DNA of 64,000 nucleotides from Sulfuriferula sp047300855 (GCF_047300855.1 NZ_CP170197.1:1612001-1676000); one strand, 5' to 3'. Shown: positions 17,954 to 27,323, counted from the first letter of the stretch. Made by a program: numbers and translations. The notes: a model not told the origin generated them from the letters alone.

Positions 17954-18988
17954 TTAAGCCCCGACCTGCGTACGTCGAGATACCTGCTCCGGCGCAATGC
18001 GGTTGACCAGCACAAACCCCAGCGCCGTCCAGTATTCGGTTGAGCCTGCCGCAGTCATGGTCGCTTCGCTGTCGGCGATCACACGCTGGCTATCTGTTAG
18101 CAGGAAGTCCTCCAGATCGTTCATGCTGGCAAACGCCATCAGCGTCACGCCGTCGATCCCGCTGGTTTCTGGATGGAAGAACGGTTGGCCAGTCTCGGTC
18201 GGACCGATGTTGTGGAGCTGCACGTAACGCTTGACCAGACGTGGTGTGTCCGGCTGCGCGAGCACTGTGTCGGCATGCTCTTGCAACCACCAGCGCTGGA
18301 ATTCGGCGCGGCTGCTGTCAGGACGCCGGACATGCGTCTTCACCAAAGTGATGGCATCGTTGCCGCTAGCGCTGGGCAGCAGGATGTACTGGCGCGACAG
18401 TACCGGGGCGATATCGCGGAAGATCGCTTGATCCTCCGGCAATATCTTCGAGCGCACGCGCTTGTTGGCTAGCGCGGCGGCGATGTCTTCGGGGCCGGCG
18501 AAGTTGAGATAGGCGATTCCGTCCCAGCGAGGACGCCGGTATGGCGCTATATGCCCAATGACGGTCGGGAACAGGCGACCGTTGTCATCGATCGGAGCGG
18601 CGTAAGGCGGTGTACTGCTCTCCGTCGGACCCGCCGCGACCCGATGTAGTTGATCATAGCGTTGCAAACGCTCTAGGCTGCGGTCGTCCGGCTCCTCGAC
18701 GTAGGTGAAGCGCACGCCGTGCACCTTGCGCCAATATTCCCCCCATTTCTCGAAGTTCAGGTTGGGGTTGCCCTCGAAGGCGTTGGCGGCGGGATCAACT
18801 GCCGGGTCGGCGATCACTTGGCCCTGCGCGTCAAGCATATGGCCATCGCCGCGCCGACGTTCCTGCAACGGGGTGTTGTCGGCCCGTGACAGGAAGGAAC
18901 ACAGCACGATCAGCGGTTCGTCGGTGCCCGATCGGGGTTGCAGATAGGGGGCACGCAACAGTTTTTCCTGTGCAAACGATGGGGTCAT
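17954..18988 (-). CDS. EthD-domain protein (dimeric alpha-beta barrel)
   Basis: 344 residues when started at the ATG at 18988; more upstream in-frame sequence overlaps the MFS gene. It reads as two ferredoxin-like EthD/Dabb units: residues ~80-190 (WRKVHGVRFTY, HIAPYRRPRWDGIAYLNF) and ~215-330 (FQRWWLQEHADTVL, YVQLHNIGP, GIDGVTLMAFASMNDLEDFL). EthD-like proteins assist oxidative catabolic pathways or have unknown substrates. It lies 16 bp after the MFS gene and is likely co-transcribed with it, so the two may handle the same compound. Confidence 0.7.
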   Translation of the reverse strand: MTPSFAQEKLLRAPYLQPRSGTDEPLIVLCSFLSRADNTPLQERRRGDGHMLDAQGQVIADPAVDPAANAFEGNPNLNFEKWGEYWRKVHGVRFTYVEEPDDRSLERLQRYDQLHRVAAGPTESSTPPYAAPIDDNGRLFPTVIGHIAPYRRPRWDGIAYLNFAGPEDIAAALANKRVRSKILPEDQAIFRDIAPVLSRQYILLPSASGNDAITLVKTHVRRPDSSRAEFQRWWLQEHADTVLAQPDTPRLVKRYVQLHNIGPTETGQPFFHPETSGIDGVTLMAFASMNDLEDFLLTDSQRVIADSEATMTAAGSTEYWTALGFVLVNRIAPEQVSRRTQVGA

Positions 18989-19004
18989 AAAGGTCTCCGA
19001 ATGA

Positions 19005-20192
19005 TTAACGAGAAAACGAACGCGCCAGGGCGCCGGTACCCACCGCCATACCAACCGCGCAGATGCCTGGCCAGCCGTAGTGCGCCCAAGCCCAGCTACC
19101 CGCCCAGGCACCTGCCGCCATGCCGAACATGGCGCCGGTCATCAACAGCGCGTTCAGGCGACTGCGCGCGGAAGGGTCCAGACCATTGACGATGGTCTGG
19201 TGCGACACCAAAGCGGCCATGACCCCCAGGTCGAACAACACGGTACCGGCGATTAGCACTGGCAGCGAGCCGGAGAGCAACCACATGCCGCCAAACGACA
19301 GCATCACTAGCAGGGCTCCCAGCCGGATTGCAGGAAGCGGGCCGGTGCGGTCGGCCAAATGGCCGAACAGAGGTGCGGCCAGCGCACCAGCGGCACCCGC
19401 TAGGCCGAATGCACCCGCCACGCCGGCACCAAGCTGAAAAGGTGGCCCCGCCAGCATTAGTGCCAGCGTGGACCAGAACGCGCCCAGCGAAGCCGCCAGC
19501 AGCGCTTGCGTGGAGACGGATCGGCGCAAGGCCCGGTGTTGCTGCCAAAGCGCCGCCAGACTTCGCAGCAGCCGACCGTAGTTCCCCTGCGTAGCAGCCG
19601 GCAGATGTGGCAGAAAACGCCATACCGCCACCGCGACGATCAGCAGCAGGCTGACGGCGATCCAGTAGATGGCCCGCCAGCCCAGGCCTTGCGCCACCAG
19701 TCCACCCAATGTCCTGGACAGCAAGATGCCGCTGAGCAGGCCGGTCGTTACCGTTCCCACCACGCGACCGCGGTGTTCCTCGGATGCGAGCTGTGCCGCG
19801 ATGGGGATGAAATCCTGCCCGATGCTGCTCAGCAGTCCGACGATGATTCCTGCCGTGGCGAGGAAAGCCAGGGTTGGCGCGAGGGCTGATGCGATCAGCG
19901 CCAGGGCCAGTAGCAATGCCTTGCCCAGGATCAGGCGCTTGCGGTCCATCAAGTCGCCGAGCGGAGCCAGTAATAGCATACCCAGGGCATAGCCGACCTG
20001 AGTCAGCGTGGGCACCCAGCCTACCGCATCGGCATCTGCGCCGAACGTCTGTTGGACTAGATGGAGACCCGGCTGGATGTAGTAGACGTTGGCGACCCCA
20101 ACACCCGCGCCTAGCGCCAGCAGGAACACCCGTCCCCGGATTACGGGAGGGCTGGATCGTTCAGAGATGGGATGGGGGACCGTCGTCGGCAA
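19005..20192 (-). CDS. MFS efflux transporter (cargo module 1)
   Basis: A 395-residue protein with 12 predicted hydrophobic helices and the MFS inter-loop motif GDLMDRKRLILGKALL (residues ~80-95). The sequence between helices 4 and 6 (FIPIAAQLASEEHRGRVVGTV) is typical of drug/H+ antiporters. Substrate unknown. It is divergent from the LysR regulator at 20333, and the ~140 bp between them holds a direct repeat that fits a LysR operator. Confidence 0.88.
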   Translation of the reverse strand: MPTTVPHPISERSSPPVIRGRVFLLALGAGVGVANVYYIQPGLHLVQQTFGADADAVGWVPTLTQVGYALGMLLLAPLGDLMDRKRLILGKALLLALALIASALAPTLAFLATAGIIVGLLSSIGQDFIPIAAQLASEEHRGRVVGTVTTGLLSGILLSRTLGGLVAQGLGWRAIYWIAVSLLLIVAVAVWRFLPHLPAATQGNYGRLLRSLAALWQQHRALRRSVSTQALLAASLGAFWSTLALMLAGPPFQLGAGVAGAFGLAGAAGALAAPLFGHLADRTGPLPAIRLGALLVMLSFGGMWLLSGSLPVLIAGTVLFDLGVMAALVSHQTIVNGLDPSARSRLNALLMTGAMFGMAAGAWAGSWAWAHYGWPGICAVGMAVGTGALARSFSR

Positions 20193-20283
20193 GGCGTGTG
20201 CTCCATGTTAAGAGGACGCGGACAGCGCCTTCATGATCCTTGCCATCTTATTGACGATTTATTGAAAGATAAATAGGTCTATA

Positions 20284-20315
20284 CTCCAATTAAAGTTGAC
20301 TAATATTCTCCAATT
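20284..20315. promoter_or_regulatory. Direct repeat in divergent MFS/LysR promoter region
   Basis: CTCCAATT occurs at 20284-20291 and 20308-20315, 24 bp apart, just before the LysR start. A TTGACT hexamer lies at 20296. The spacing suits a LysR dimer-of-dimers site. Inference only. Confidence 0.4.
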
Positions 20316-20332
20316 GAGACCCTAAATTGATC

Positions 20333-21247
20333 ATGACCGAGCACCTCAAGGGCATTAGTGTCTTCGTGCAGGTAGCCGACGCCGGCAGTTTCACCCTCGC
20401 GGGAGAGCGATTGGGCATTTCCAAATCCGGTGTCGCCAAGAGCGTCGCGCGCCTGGAGGACCACTTGGGCGTGCGGCTGTTCAACAGGACGACGCGCAGC
20501 TTAAGCCTGACGAATGAGGGGCAGACTTTCTATCAGGGTTGTGTTCGTGCCCTCGCAGAACTGGAGGGCGCGCAGTCGGCGGTGACCACCCACCAGCAGA
20601 TGCCGACCGGCCGCTTGCGGGTCGATCTTCCTGTGGTCTTCGGCAGGCGCTGGGTGCTGCCCGTTCTGCTTGATGTGGCCTCTCGCTATCCGGCGGTGGA
20701 ACTTGAGGTAAGCCTGACCGACCGGCGGGTCGATATGGTCGAGGAAGGGATCGACCTCGTGATTCGTATCGGACCGTTGGATGACAGAGCCACCGTGGTA
20801 GCCCGGCATCTTGGAGTACAGAACGCGGTGGTCTGTGCTAGCCCGGCCTATTTGGACGCACATGGCCGCCCTACGAACCTGGAAGAACTGGCCAATCATG
20901 CGTGCATCACCTTCGAGCGCGGCAGCAAAGCCAGACCCTGGCTGTTTGTGGGTGCCGACGGTCATCCGCTGTCGCACCCCGTCCGTGGACGCCTGTGGTT
21001 CAACCATAGCGAAGCCATTTTGGATGCCGCACTGGCGGGCCATGGTCTGGCGCTGCTGTCCAACTGGCTGGTCGCAGAGCATTTGAAATCCGGCAGGCTA
21101 GAAGCCGTATTACCGCAGATCGAAACTCAGGGCTTCCCGATTCATGCTCTGTGGCCGCAAACGCGGCACCTGTCGAGCAAAGTGCGTGTGGTGGTGGATG
21201 AGCTGGTTTCCGGATTCCTGCCAGTTTCGCCTTGGGATATCGCTTGA
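20333..21247 (+). CDS. LysR regulator of cargo module 1
   Basis: 304 residues from the ATG at 20333 (a TTG two codons upstream is also in frame). It has an N-terminal HTH (LKGISVFVQVADAGSFTLAG, ISKSGVAKSVARLEDHLG) and a C-terminal substrate-binding domain (LPVVFGRRWVLPVLLDVA, IDLVIRIGPLDDRATVVARH). It resembles the AaeR/DsdC-like LysR group and is unlike traR. Divergent orientation suggests it controls the MFS-EthD pair. Confidence 0.88.
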   Translation: MTEHLKGISVFVQVADAGSFTLAGERLGISKSGVAKSVARLEDHLGVRLFNRTTRSLSLTNEGQTFYQGCVRALAELEGAQSAVTTHQQMPTGRLRVDLPVVFGRRWVLPVLLDVASRYPAVELEVSLTDRRVDMVEEGIDLVIRIGPLDDRATVVARHLGVQNAVVCASPAYLDAHGRPTNLEELANHACITFERGSKARPWLFVGADGHPLSHPVRGRLWFNHSEAILDAALAGHGLALLSNWLVAEHLKSGRLEAVLPQIETQGFPIHALWPQTRHLSSKVRVVVDELVSGFLPVSPWDIA

Positions 21248-21255
21248 GAGATTCA

Positions 21256-21814
21256 CTGCCCTACCGTCTCAGCCAATCGACGGCCCCCGCTGCCTTGTAA
21301 ACTCCCATGAAACGCTATTGCCGCCGCACCACGGCGCTGATGGTCTGCCCCAGCCGCTGCTCAATCACCGGCTTCCACGGCACCAGACTGAATCCCATGC
21401 CATCGTCGAGCATCGCGAAGCGTCCGCTCGCGAGCATCACACTGCTCCGGTAGACACCGGTGATGCGCTCACCATCGGCCACGGGGCGATGAGCTAAACC
21501 GGTTTCGGCGGCGATGTCTTGCGCCGCCACCGCGACTTCCCGACCGCGCAACGTCGCTAACAGATTGCGTGCCAGAATCACGTGCTGTCCGCGTCGCTCG
21601 GCCAGACCCTGTTCGACCAGGAATTCCGACCGCTGCTGTAGCGCTTCGCGCACCTCACCGCCGAAGCCGTTGTCGTTGATACCGCTGCTATCGCCGATCA
21701 GATGCTGGTCCAGCCAGGTCGCCCCGATCACGCGCGTCTGCCGCTCAATAAACATAGTGTGAACGCAGTTCCACGGCTACGCCGCCCAGCCGCTGTGCGT
21801 CGTACTGGCGACCA
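21256..21814 (-). pseudogene. Relaxase (DUF3363) C-terminal fragment
   Basis: Translation on the minus strand gives the C-terminal part of the DUF3363 relaxase (ATWLDQHLIGDSSGINDNGF, then RNLLATLRGREVAVAAQDIA), as in the intact gene at 27324-29273. There is a shift near 21755 (the IERQTRV region) and a premature stop at 21315, after which the true tail can be read in another frame to ~21256. The right edge is fused to an eexN fragment at TGGCGACC (21807-21814). In detail (INDNGFGGEVREALQQRSE) it matches the fragment at 58267 better than the intact relaxase. Confidence 0.85.
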
Positions 21815-21896
21815 GTGATTCGACCGTATCCGTCGGTGCGGACTGTCCGCAGGCAGCCAACATCACGGCCATCAGCAGCATGCACGCCTTTTTCAT
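21807..21896 (-). pseudogene. eexN 5' fragment
   Basis: The first 30 codons of an EexN-type lipoprotein (MKKACMLLMAVMLAACGQSA, lipobox LAAC, then TDTVESLVA) are intact and then run into relaxase sequence. The rest of the gene is missing. The join is at an 8-bp word common to eexN (16606-16613) and the relaxase gene (27859-27866). Confidence 0.8.
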
Positions 21897-21939
21897 GTCG
21901 TGTCCTCTCTGGCGTTGGACCGGGAAAGGAATCCGAACC

Positions 21940-22845
21940 TCATGTCGATCCGTGCTGTTCGGAAGTTTCGACAGGACTCACCCGGTCGATGAAACGGCTC
22001 AACTGCCCGGAGGGTTCGACATCCGGATGCAGCAGGTAGGTCGTCAGCACGAGCGTACGCCCGGCCAGAGGGCGTACAATCACTTCCGGGTGTCGGCATA
22101 CGGCGATCTGCGAGGCACTGGCAAAGCCCAGGCCGTAGCCCGCGGCCACCAGTGTTAACATCAGATCGAGGGTGGTGACACGATCTGCGACAATCGGTTG
22201 TGCGTCAACCGTGCACAGCAACCGTTCAATCTGTTGGCAGAAACCTTCGTAGGCCTCTGGATGGCACAGCACCAATGGATAACGCAATGCTTCGTCCAAT
22301 GGGATGCGCTTATGCACCAGCAGCGGGTGCCGCGCAGGAACCGCGATCACGAATGGATCACTCCAGACCGGTTCGGCAATGATGCCTTCGCCCACCTCGG
22401 CCGACTGGGCAAATCCCGCATCGTACAAGTCGCTGCGCAGGCCCTTTACCTGTTGGGAGAAAGGTATCTCGAAGAGATGGATTTCCACCTCCGGCTCTTC
22501 CTCTCGGCACTGTGCCAGCAAGGCGGCAAGCCGCAATTGTGCACTGCCATCGGAAAGCGCAATCCGCAGACTGCCGCGATAACCCGTTGCTGCGGCTTTC
22601 ACGCTGGCCTTAGCCTGGTCAATGGTGGCGAAGATGCGGCGCACATCTTCCAGGAAGACCTTGCCGGCCCAGGTCAGGCGTGTACTGCGCGTGGTGCGCT
22701 CGAACAACTGCACACCCAGGTCGTATTCCAGTTCCTTGATGGCGCGAGACAACGGCGACTGCTCAATATGCAGGCGCTCGGCTGCATGAGCGAAGTGGAG
22801 TTCTTCGGCGACCGCGATGAAATACCGCAGATGACGCAACTCCAT
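21940..22845 (-). CDS. LysR regulator, second traR-like copy
   Basis: A 301-residue protein of the same length as traR at 16734, sharing almost the whole HTH (MELRHLRYFIAVAEELHF). It starts at the ATG at 22845, six bases after GAGGAA; an ATG at 22851 is also in frame but overlaps that site. It lies downstream of the eexN fragment in the same order as eexN-traR at 16.5-17.6 kb, so this is a transplanted piece of ICE backbone. It could still be functional and compete with traR. The neighbour upstream is an MFS gene. Confidence 0.85.
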   Translation of the reverse strand: MELRHLRYFIAVAEELHFAHAAERLHIEQSPLSRAIKELEYDLGVQLFERTTRSTRLTWAGKVFLEDVRRIFATIDQAKASVKAAATGYRGSLRIALSDGSAQLRLAALLAQCREEEPEVEIHLFEIPFSQQVKGLRSDLYDAGFAQSAEVGEGIIAEPVWSDPFVIAVPARHPLLVHKRIPLDEALRYPLVLCHPEAYEGFCQQIERLLCTVDAQPIVADRVTTLDLMLTLVAAGYGLGFASASQIAVCRHPEVIVRPLAGRTLVLTTYLLHPDVEPSGQLSRFIDRVSPVETSEQHGST

Positions 22846-22909
22846 TGTCATTTCCTCAAGGAAGTGGTTTCAACGCCTGATCGGCCATGCTTCCTTCCTC
22901 GCATCGGTC

Positions 22910-24154
22910 TTAATCCCGGTGGAGCTTCTTGAAAACGAAGATGCCGGCCAGAGCCGCCGTGGCGGCTAGAACTGCGGCAAATGCAGTGGCGCCAGCTTCA
23001 AGACCTACGGCATCGATGAGGTATCCCGTTGCAACGGGCAACAGTCCTGCAGGGATGTAGCCGCCAATGTTGAGCACCGCATTGGCTTCGGCCCGATGGT
23101 TGTCGGGTACATGGGTTCCGATGAGCGTTAACCCGCCGAGTTGCCCCAGGCCTTGTCCCGCCCCAGCGAGCAGCGCCGCCACGATGAGCAGCACCGCCGC
23201 CGAGGCGTGGATGGCGATCGTCAAACTCACCATCGCCAGGATCGTCGATGCCGCTCCCAACAGGAAGATCGTGCGAATGTGCAGACGGCTGACGATGAAC
23301 TGCACGCCGGTCGCCGTCAGGAACATCGCGCAAGCCATGCTACCGGCGATCAACGGACTACGCACTTCCAGCAGCTTTGCCAGTACCGAGGGGCCGAGCG
23401 AGAGCACGAACGATGTTGCCGTGATACCGGGCGCGAAAACCGCGACACCGAAGGCGAGGTGGCGGCGGTTCGGTGCAGGCACCGTAGGCAGGTGCAGTTT
23501 CGAATGCTGATGCCTAGCCTCACTGGCACGGCCTGGGCGTCTGTGAAAGGGAAGCGTGCTGGCAATGATCAACGCGCTGACCAGCACGATCAGCTCGATG
23601 GAGAAGATGGGAATGACGGGGTACTCAATGGTCTGAGCCAGCGTGCCGGCCAGTAGTGGCCCGAGACCCGCGCCGAGCACCATGGCGACGGATGCTGCCA
23701 AGGACGCACGGCGCTTCCGTTCGGCACCCCCCATGTCGACGACCCCCGCCATGCCGGCCGAGACGATGACCCCGATGGCGATGCCGGTCAACAACCGCGC
23801 AATGCCCAGCATGACGATGGAGGAGGCAGTTGCAAAGAGAATGCACGCAACGATGGCTGCGAGCAGTCCTGGAATGAGCACCGGCTTGCGCCCCAATCGG
23901 TCCGACAGTTGTCCCGCCACCAGTAGCGTGAGCAGCAGCCCGACGATGTAGGTCGCGAAGATCACCGTGAGCATCCCTGCGGAAAAGCCGAGCTGCTGCT
24001 GCCAATGCACGTACAGCGGCGTCGGGGCATTCGAGAGGATGAATACGGCCGTCACCATCCACGCCGCTGCCCACATGCGCCGGGCTGGTGGGGGCGGGAC
24101 GGTGTCGGTACCTGGGAGCACTGCGGCGGTGAGCGGTGTGTCGAGCATAGTCAT
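22910..24154 (-). CDS. MFS efflux transporter (cargo module 2)
   Basis: 414 residues from the ATG at 24154 (MTMLDTPLTAAVLPG). It has twelve hydrophobic segments and the MFS motif GQLSDRLGRKPVLIPG at ~85-100. Other features are GIAIGVIVSAGMAGVVDMGG and a C-terminal VFKKLHRD tail. It is divergent from an ArsR-type repressor at 24229 with a perfect 19-bp inverted repeat between them. Substrate unknown; repressed efflux of a toxic compound is the likely job. Confidence 0.88.
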   Translation of the reverse strand: MTMLDTPLTAAVLPGTDTVPPPPARRMWAAAWMVTAVFILSNAPTPLYVHWQQQLGFSAGMLTVIFATYIVGLLLTLLVAGQLSDRLGRKPVLIPGLLAAIVACILFATASSIVMLGIARLLTGIAIGVIVSAGMAGVVDMGGAERKRRASLAASVAMVLGAGLGPLLAGTLAQTIEYPVIPIFSIELIVLVSALIIASTLPFHRRPGRASEARHQHSKLHLPTVPAPNRRHLAFGVAVFAPGITATSFVLSLGPSVLAKLLEVRSPLIAGSMACAMFLTATGVQFIVSRLHIRTIFLLGAASTILAMVSLTIAIHASAAVLLIVAALLAGAGQGLGQLGGLTLIGTHVPDNHRAEANAVLNIGGYIPAGLLPVATGYLIDAVGLEAGATAFAAVLAATAALAGIFVFKKLHRD

Positions 24155-24164
24155 GACGGTTCCT

Positions 24165-24211
24165 TGTACGAGTTTTATCGAACAATAGCACAGTTCGATA
24201 AAACTCGTACA
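24165..24211. promoter_or_regulatory. 19-bp perfect inverted repeat, likely ArsR operator
   Basis: Arms at 24165-24183 (begins TGTACGAG) and 24193-24211 are exact reverse complements separated by 9 bases. It overlaps both divergent promoters: for the ArsR gene, TTCGAT (24194-24199) and TATAGT (24217-24222) are spaced by 17 bases. Confidence 0.75.
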
Positions 24212-24228
24212 TATGCTATAGTCGGACC

Positions 24229-24615
24229 ATGGCAACATCCCATTCCAAAGACCGCAGCTTTGACATGCCATCCGACCTGCCCGAGGCTCTGCCCGAACCA
24301 GCCACCACGGACCTTCGTCTCGAAACGATCATGGGTGCGCTCGCCGATCCGTTGAGGCTGACGATCATTCGCAAGCTCATGCTCGAATCAGAGGCTTACG
24401 ACCATGCGTGCGGGTGGTTTGGCTTCGACCGGCCCAAGTCTTCGCTAACCCATCACTTCAAGGCTTTGCGTGAGGCGGGTCTGATTCGCCAGCGCCAGTA
24501 CGGGCTGGAGCGCCGCAGCCGGCTACGCACCGAAGACCTCAATGCACGCTTTCCCGGTTTGTTGGAGTTGGTGGCTCATTGGAAGCCGCCATCATTGAAG
24601 AAAAAACGAGGCTGA
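24229..24615 (+). CDS. ArsR-type HTH repressor of cargo module 2
   Basis: A 128-residue protein with a winged helix-turn-helix at ~32-100 (IMGALADPLRLTIIRKLM, SSLTHHFKALREAGLIRQRQ) and a basic tail. There is no obvious Cys pair for metal sensing, so an organic ligand is more likely. The predicted -10 box ends 7 bases before the ATG, so the transcript may be leaderless. It probably represses itself and the divergent MFS gene through the inverted repeat at 24165. Confidence 0.85.
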   Translation: MATSHSKDRSFDMPSDLPEALPEPATTDLRLETIMGALADPLRLTIIRKLMLESEAYDHACGWFGFDRPKSSLTHHFKALREAGLIRQRQYGLERRSRLRTEDLNARFPGLLELVAHWKPPSLKKKRG

Positions 24616-24634
24616 AAGCTTGGCGGCAGAGCGG

Positions 24635-25114
24635 CGACCACCAGCGGGTTGCTGCAGACCGGCTCAGCGATAATGCACGCCCACCTCGGCCATTCCGCAC
24701 CGAACAGGTCGCTGCGCAAACCCTTCGCCTGCTGGGCGAAGGGTGTCTCGAAGAGGCGGATATCGACTCCTTCCGACATTGCGTCAGCAAGGCAGCAAGC
24801 CGCAGTTGTGCACTGCCATCGGAAAGCGCATTCCGCAGGCTGCCGCAATAACCAGTTGCTGCGGCTTTAATATTGGTCTTGGCCTGGTCAATGGTGGCGA
24901 AGATGCGGCGCACATCTTCCAGGAAGACCTTGCCGGGCCAGGTCAGGCGTGTGCTGCGCGTGGTGCGCTCGAACAACTGCACACCCAGGTCGTATTCCAG
25001 TTCCTTGATGGCCCGAGACAACGGCGACTGCTCGATATGCAGACGCTCGGCGGCCCACGCAAAGTGGAGTTCCTCAACTACAGCGAGAAAGTAACGTAAA
25101 TGCCGCAGTTCCAT
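24635..25114 (-). pseudogene. Third traR-like LysR copy, truncated and frameshifted
   Basis: The start (MELRHLRYFLAVVEELHFAW) and first ~130 residues match the LysR copies at 16734 and 21940. The frame then changes near 24775, after AALLTQC, and continues in another frame (RLFETPFAQQAKGLRSDLF, EPVCSNPLVVAALPP) up to about 24635, where it breaks off 20 bp from the ArsR stop. It is closer to the 21940 copy (VRRIFATIDQAK) than to traR. Confidence 0.85.
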
Positions 25115-25141
25115 CAGATAGCCTCAAGGTACGTCCGCAAC

Positions 25142-26587
25142 TTATGGTTCAGAAACCACGGCTTGTGCGGGCTGTCGCACACTGCTAATCAAGAACGCAG
25201 CCACAACTAGCGCGGCGCCGATAGCGACAGTGGAGATGGCAAAGGCATGCTCAATTGCCGCCGTATCGGATCGCGCCCCAAGCACCGCGTAGAATAACCC
25301 GCCGATGAGCGCGACAGCCAGCGCCGCACTGATTTGCAGTACGGAGTTGACAAGCCCAGCGGCCAGTCCTGCCCAGCGGTTTTCAACCCGGTCGACCACA
25401 GCGCGGACCAAAGTCGGCAACGCGATGCCTTGCCCAAGACCAATCAAGAACAACGCTGGGGACATTGCGCTCGGTAGGATAAACACCACCACGGCGGCAA
25501 CCCCGAGCAGGCCGGTTGCCTCCAATAGCATCCCGACAGCCGAAGTCTTGTTGCCGAATCGTCGACTGAACCAAGGACTGGTAAGCGGTCCGAGCAGGAA
25601 GCCAATAGCGAGCGGCAGAATCGCTAACCCGGCATTGAGCGGAGCGCGGCCCAAACCCGCCTGCTCGTAAACGGAAAACGTCATAAAGAACGCCGCCAAG
25701 GCGTAGAAGAACAGCGTGGCCGCCAGCCCCCTCCACAAACCAGGAACGTTCAATAGCGCTGGTACCACAAGCGGATCGCCACCCCGATGAACCACATGCT
25801 GCTCATGCCGCCAGAACAGGCGCATGAGTGGGAGAAAGGCGATCAAGAGCACGATGGCCCATATCGGCCACCCTCGCTCCCGTCCCTCAATCAGCGGCAC
25901 AACCAAGGCGCTAAGTGCGACTGCCAGTAAGACCGCGCCGATGAGATCAAGTCGTGACGACTGGCGGGCTTGGCTTTCGCGCAATAGAGCAAGAGCCACA
26001 GGAACCGTGATGGCAACGACTGGCAGGTTGACCAGAAACACGCTGCGCCAACCCAGGCCCAAGGGGTTCGCAGCGATCAGCGCGCCGCCCAGCATTTGGC
26101 CCGCCACCGAAGCTAAACCGAAGGTCGCACCGTAAAAACCCAAGGCCCGTGCCTTTTCCTTGGCGGGAAACAGAGCGTGGATCGACGCTAAGGATTGCGG
26201 CGCCATAATGGCTGCGGTGCAGCCCTGCAACACACGACCAACAATGAGCACGGTGGGCGACCAGGCGAAGCCGCACAATGCGGAGGATGCGGCAAATCCG
26301 AGCAGTCCAGCTACGAAGACTCGACGGCGGCCATAGAGATCGCCGAGGCGTCCACCCAGGATGAGCAGAACGGCATAGGCCGCCGCATATCCAGAAATGA
26401 CGAGTTGTACGGCGGCTGCGTCGGTGTTCATATCCGCGCGAATCGAAGGTAGCGCAACGTTGACGATGAAGAAGTCCAGGGGCGGCAGGAACGTTCCCGC
26501 CAACAGGACCACCAGGGCTCCCCAGCGACGTGGATCAGGCGCATCGGCTGCCGCGGTTTGGGGCGCTGCACTTGGCGTATTGTTCAT
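25142..26587 (-). CDS. MFS multidrug exporter, DHA2-like (cargo module 3)
   Basis: 481 residues from the ATG at 26587 behind GGAGAGG. It has about 14 hydrophobic helices, the DHA2-type start (FLPPLDFFIVNVALPSIRAD), motif A GGRLGDLYGRRRVFVAG at ~80-96 and QGCTAAIMAPQSLASIHALF. DHA2 pumps export drugs or dyes with proton import. It lies downstream of a TetR gene on the same strand with 52 bp between, which carry a palindrome likely bound by TetR. Confidence 0.9.
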   Translation of the reverse strand: MNNTPSAAPQTAAADAPDPRRWGALVVLLAGTFLPPLDFFIVNVALPSIRADMNTDAAAVQLVISGYAAAYAVLLILGGRLGDLYGRRRVFVAGLLGFAASSALCGFAWSPTVLIVGRVLQGCTAAIMAPQSLASIHALFPAKEKARALGFYGATFGLASVAGQMLGGALIAANPLGLGWRSVFLVNLPVVAITVPVALALLRESQARQSSRLDLIGAVLLAVALSALVVPLIEGRERGWPIWAIVLLIAFLPLMRLFWRHEQHVVHRGGDPLVVPALLNVPGLWRGLAATLFFYALAAFFMTFSVYEQAGLGRAPLNAGLAILPLAIGFLLGPLTSPWFSRRFGNKTSAVGMLLEATGLLGVAAVVVFILPSAMSPALFLIGLGQGIALPTLVRAVVDRVENRWAGLAAGLVNSVLQISAALAVALIGGLFYAVLGARSDTAAIEHAFAISTVAIGAALVVAAFLISSVRQPAQAVVSEP

Positions 26588-26601
26588 ATACCTCTCCAAT
26601 A

Positions 26602-26621
26602 TAGGAACTAATCAGTTCCTA
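26602..26621. promoter_or_regulatory. Palindrome before MFS gene, likely TetR operator
   Basis: TAGGAACT (26602-26609) and AGTTCCTA (26614-26621) form a perfect 8-bp inverted repeat with 4 spacer bases, 15 bp from the MFS start. A GGAACT half-site also occurs upstream of tetR near 27270. Confidence 0.65.
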
Positions 26622-26639
26622 ATTAGCTAAAAAAAAGGC

Positions 26640-27248
26640 TCAGCCAAGCATCCGCATGGCAATGGCTGCTACCTCTGTCATTTCTTTTGCGTTTGGGCCA
26701 AGCTTACCGAGTACGCGCATGCCCTCAATGGTGCATAGCAAAAAGCGAGCAAATGCATCAGGTGAGTGCGCATTGCTGATTTCGCCCGTGGCTTGTCCTC
26801 GACGTATGGTGTCCGCCAGCAGCGCGCGCATCGATTCGAACATCCGGGCCACCCGTTGGCGCACCTCCTCATCGCCGGGAAGTAATTCCGTGGCCGCGGC
26901 CGTGACGACACACCCACGCTGCCCCTCCAGCGCCGATGACAAACGGGCGTAGTAGCGCAGCGTCGCCTGTATCGCCTCACGGGCCGAACCTTTGTTGAGG
27001 TCGCCGCGCAGCCGATTCAGCCCCTCGGATGTGTACCGGTCCAAGGCTGCCAGGAAGATCGCATGCTTGTCGGTGAACGCCTTATAGAGGCTGCCGCGCA
27101 CAAGCCCAGTTCCCTCAATCAGATCGACGAGAGACGCTGCGTGATAACCGCGTGCCTGGAACACGGCAAGTGCATCTCGTACGGCATCATCGATGTCGAA
27201 CTCGCGTGGGCGACCGGGGCTCGTGGGATAAACGTTCTTTGAATTCAT
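26640..27248 (-). CDS. TetR-family repressor of cargo module 3
   Basis: A 202-residue protein. The N-terminal HTH (GRPREFDIDDAVRDALAVFQ, HAASLVDLIEGTGLVRGSLY) is typical of TetR; the C-terminal domain is a TetR_C type helical ligand pocket. It sits directly upstream of the MFS gene on the same strand and probably represses both. It lies 76 bp before the relaxase stop, at the right edge of the cargo. Confidence 0.9.
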   Translation of the reverse strand: MNSKNVYPTSPGRPREFDIDDAVRDALAVFQARGYHAASLVDLIEGTGLVRGSLYKAFTDKHAIFLAALDRYTSEGLNRLRGDLNKGSAREAIQATLRYYARLSSALEGQRGCVVTAAATELLPGDEEVRQRVARMFESMRALLADTIRRGQATGEISNAHSPDAFARFLLCTIEGMRVLGKLGPNAKEMTEVAAIAMRMLG

Positions 27249-27323
27249 GGCTCATTATAAACCATTCAGTTCCAAATACAATGAGCTTGATGGAGCAAGC
27301 AAATTCAAAGGCCAGATCAGTCC

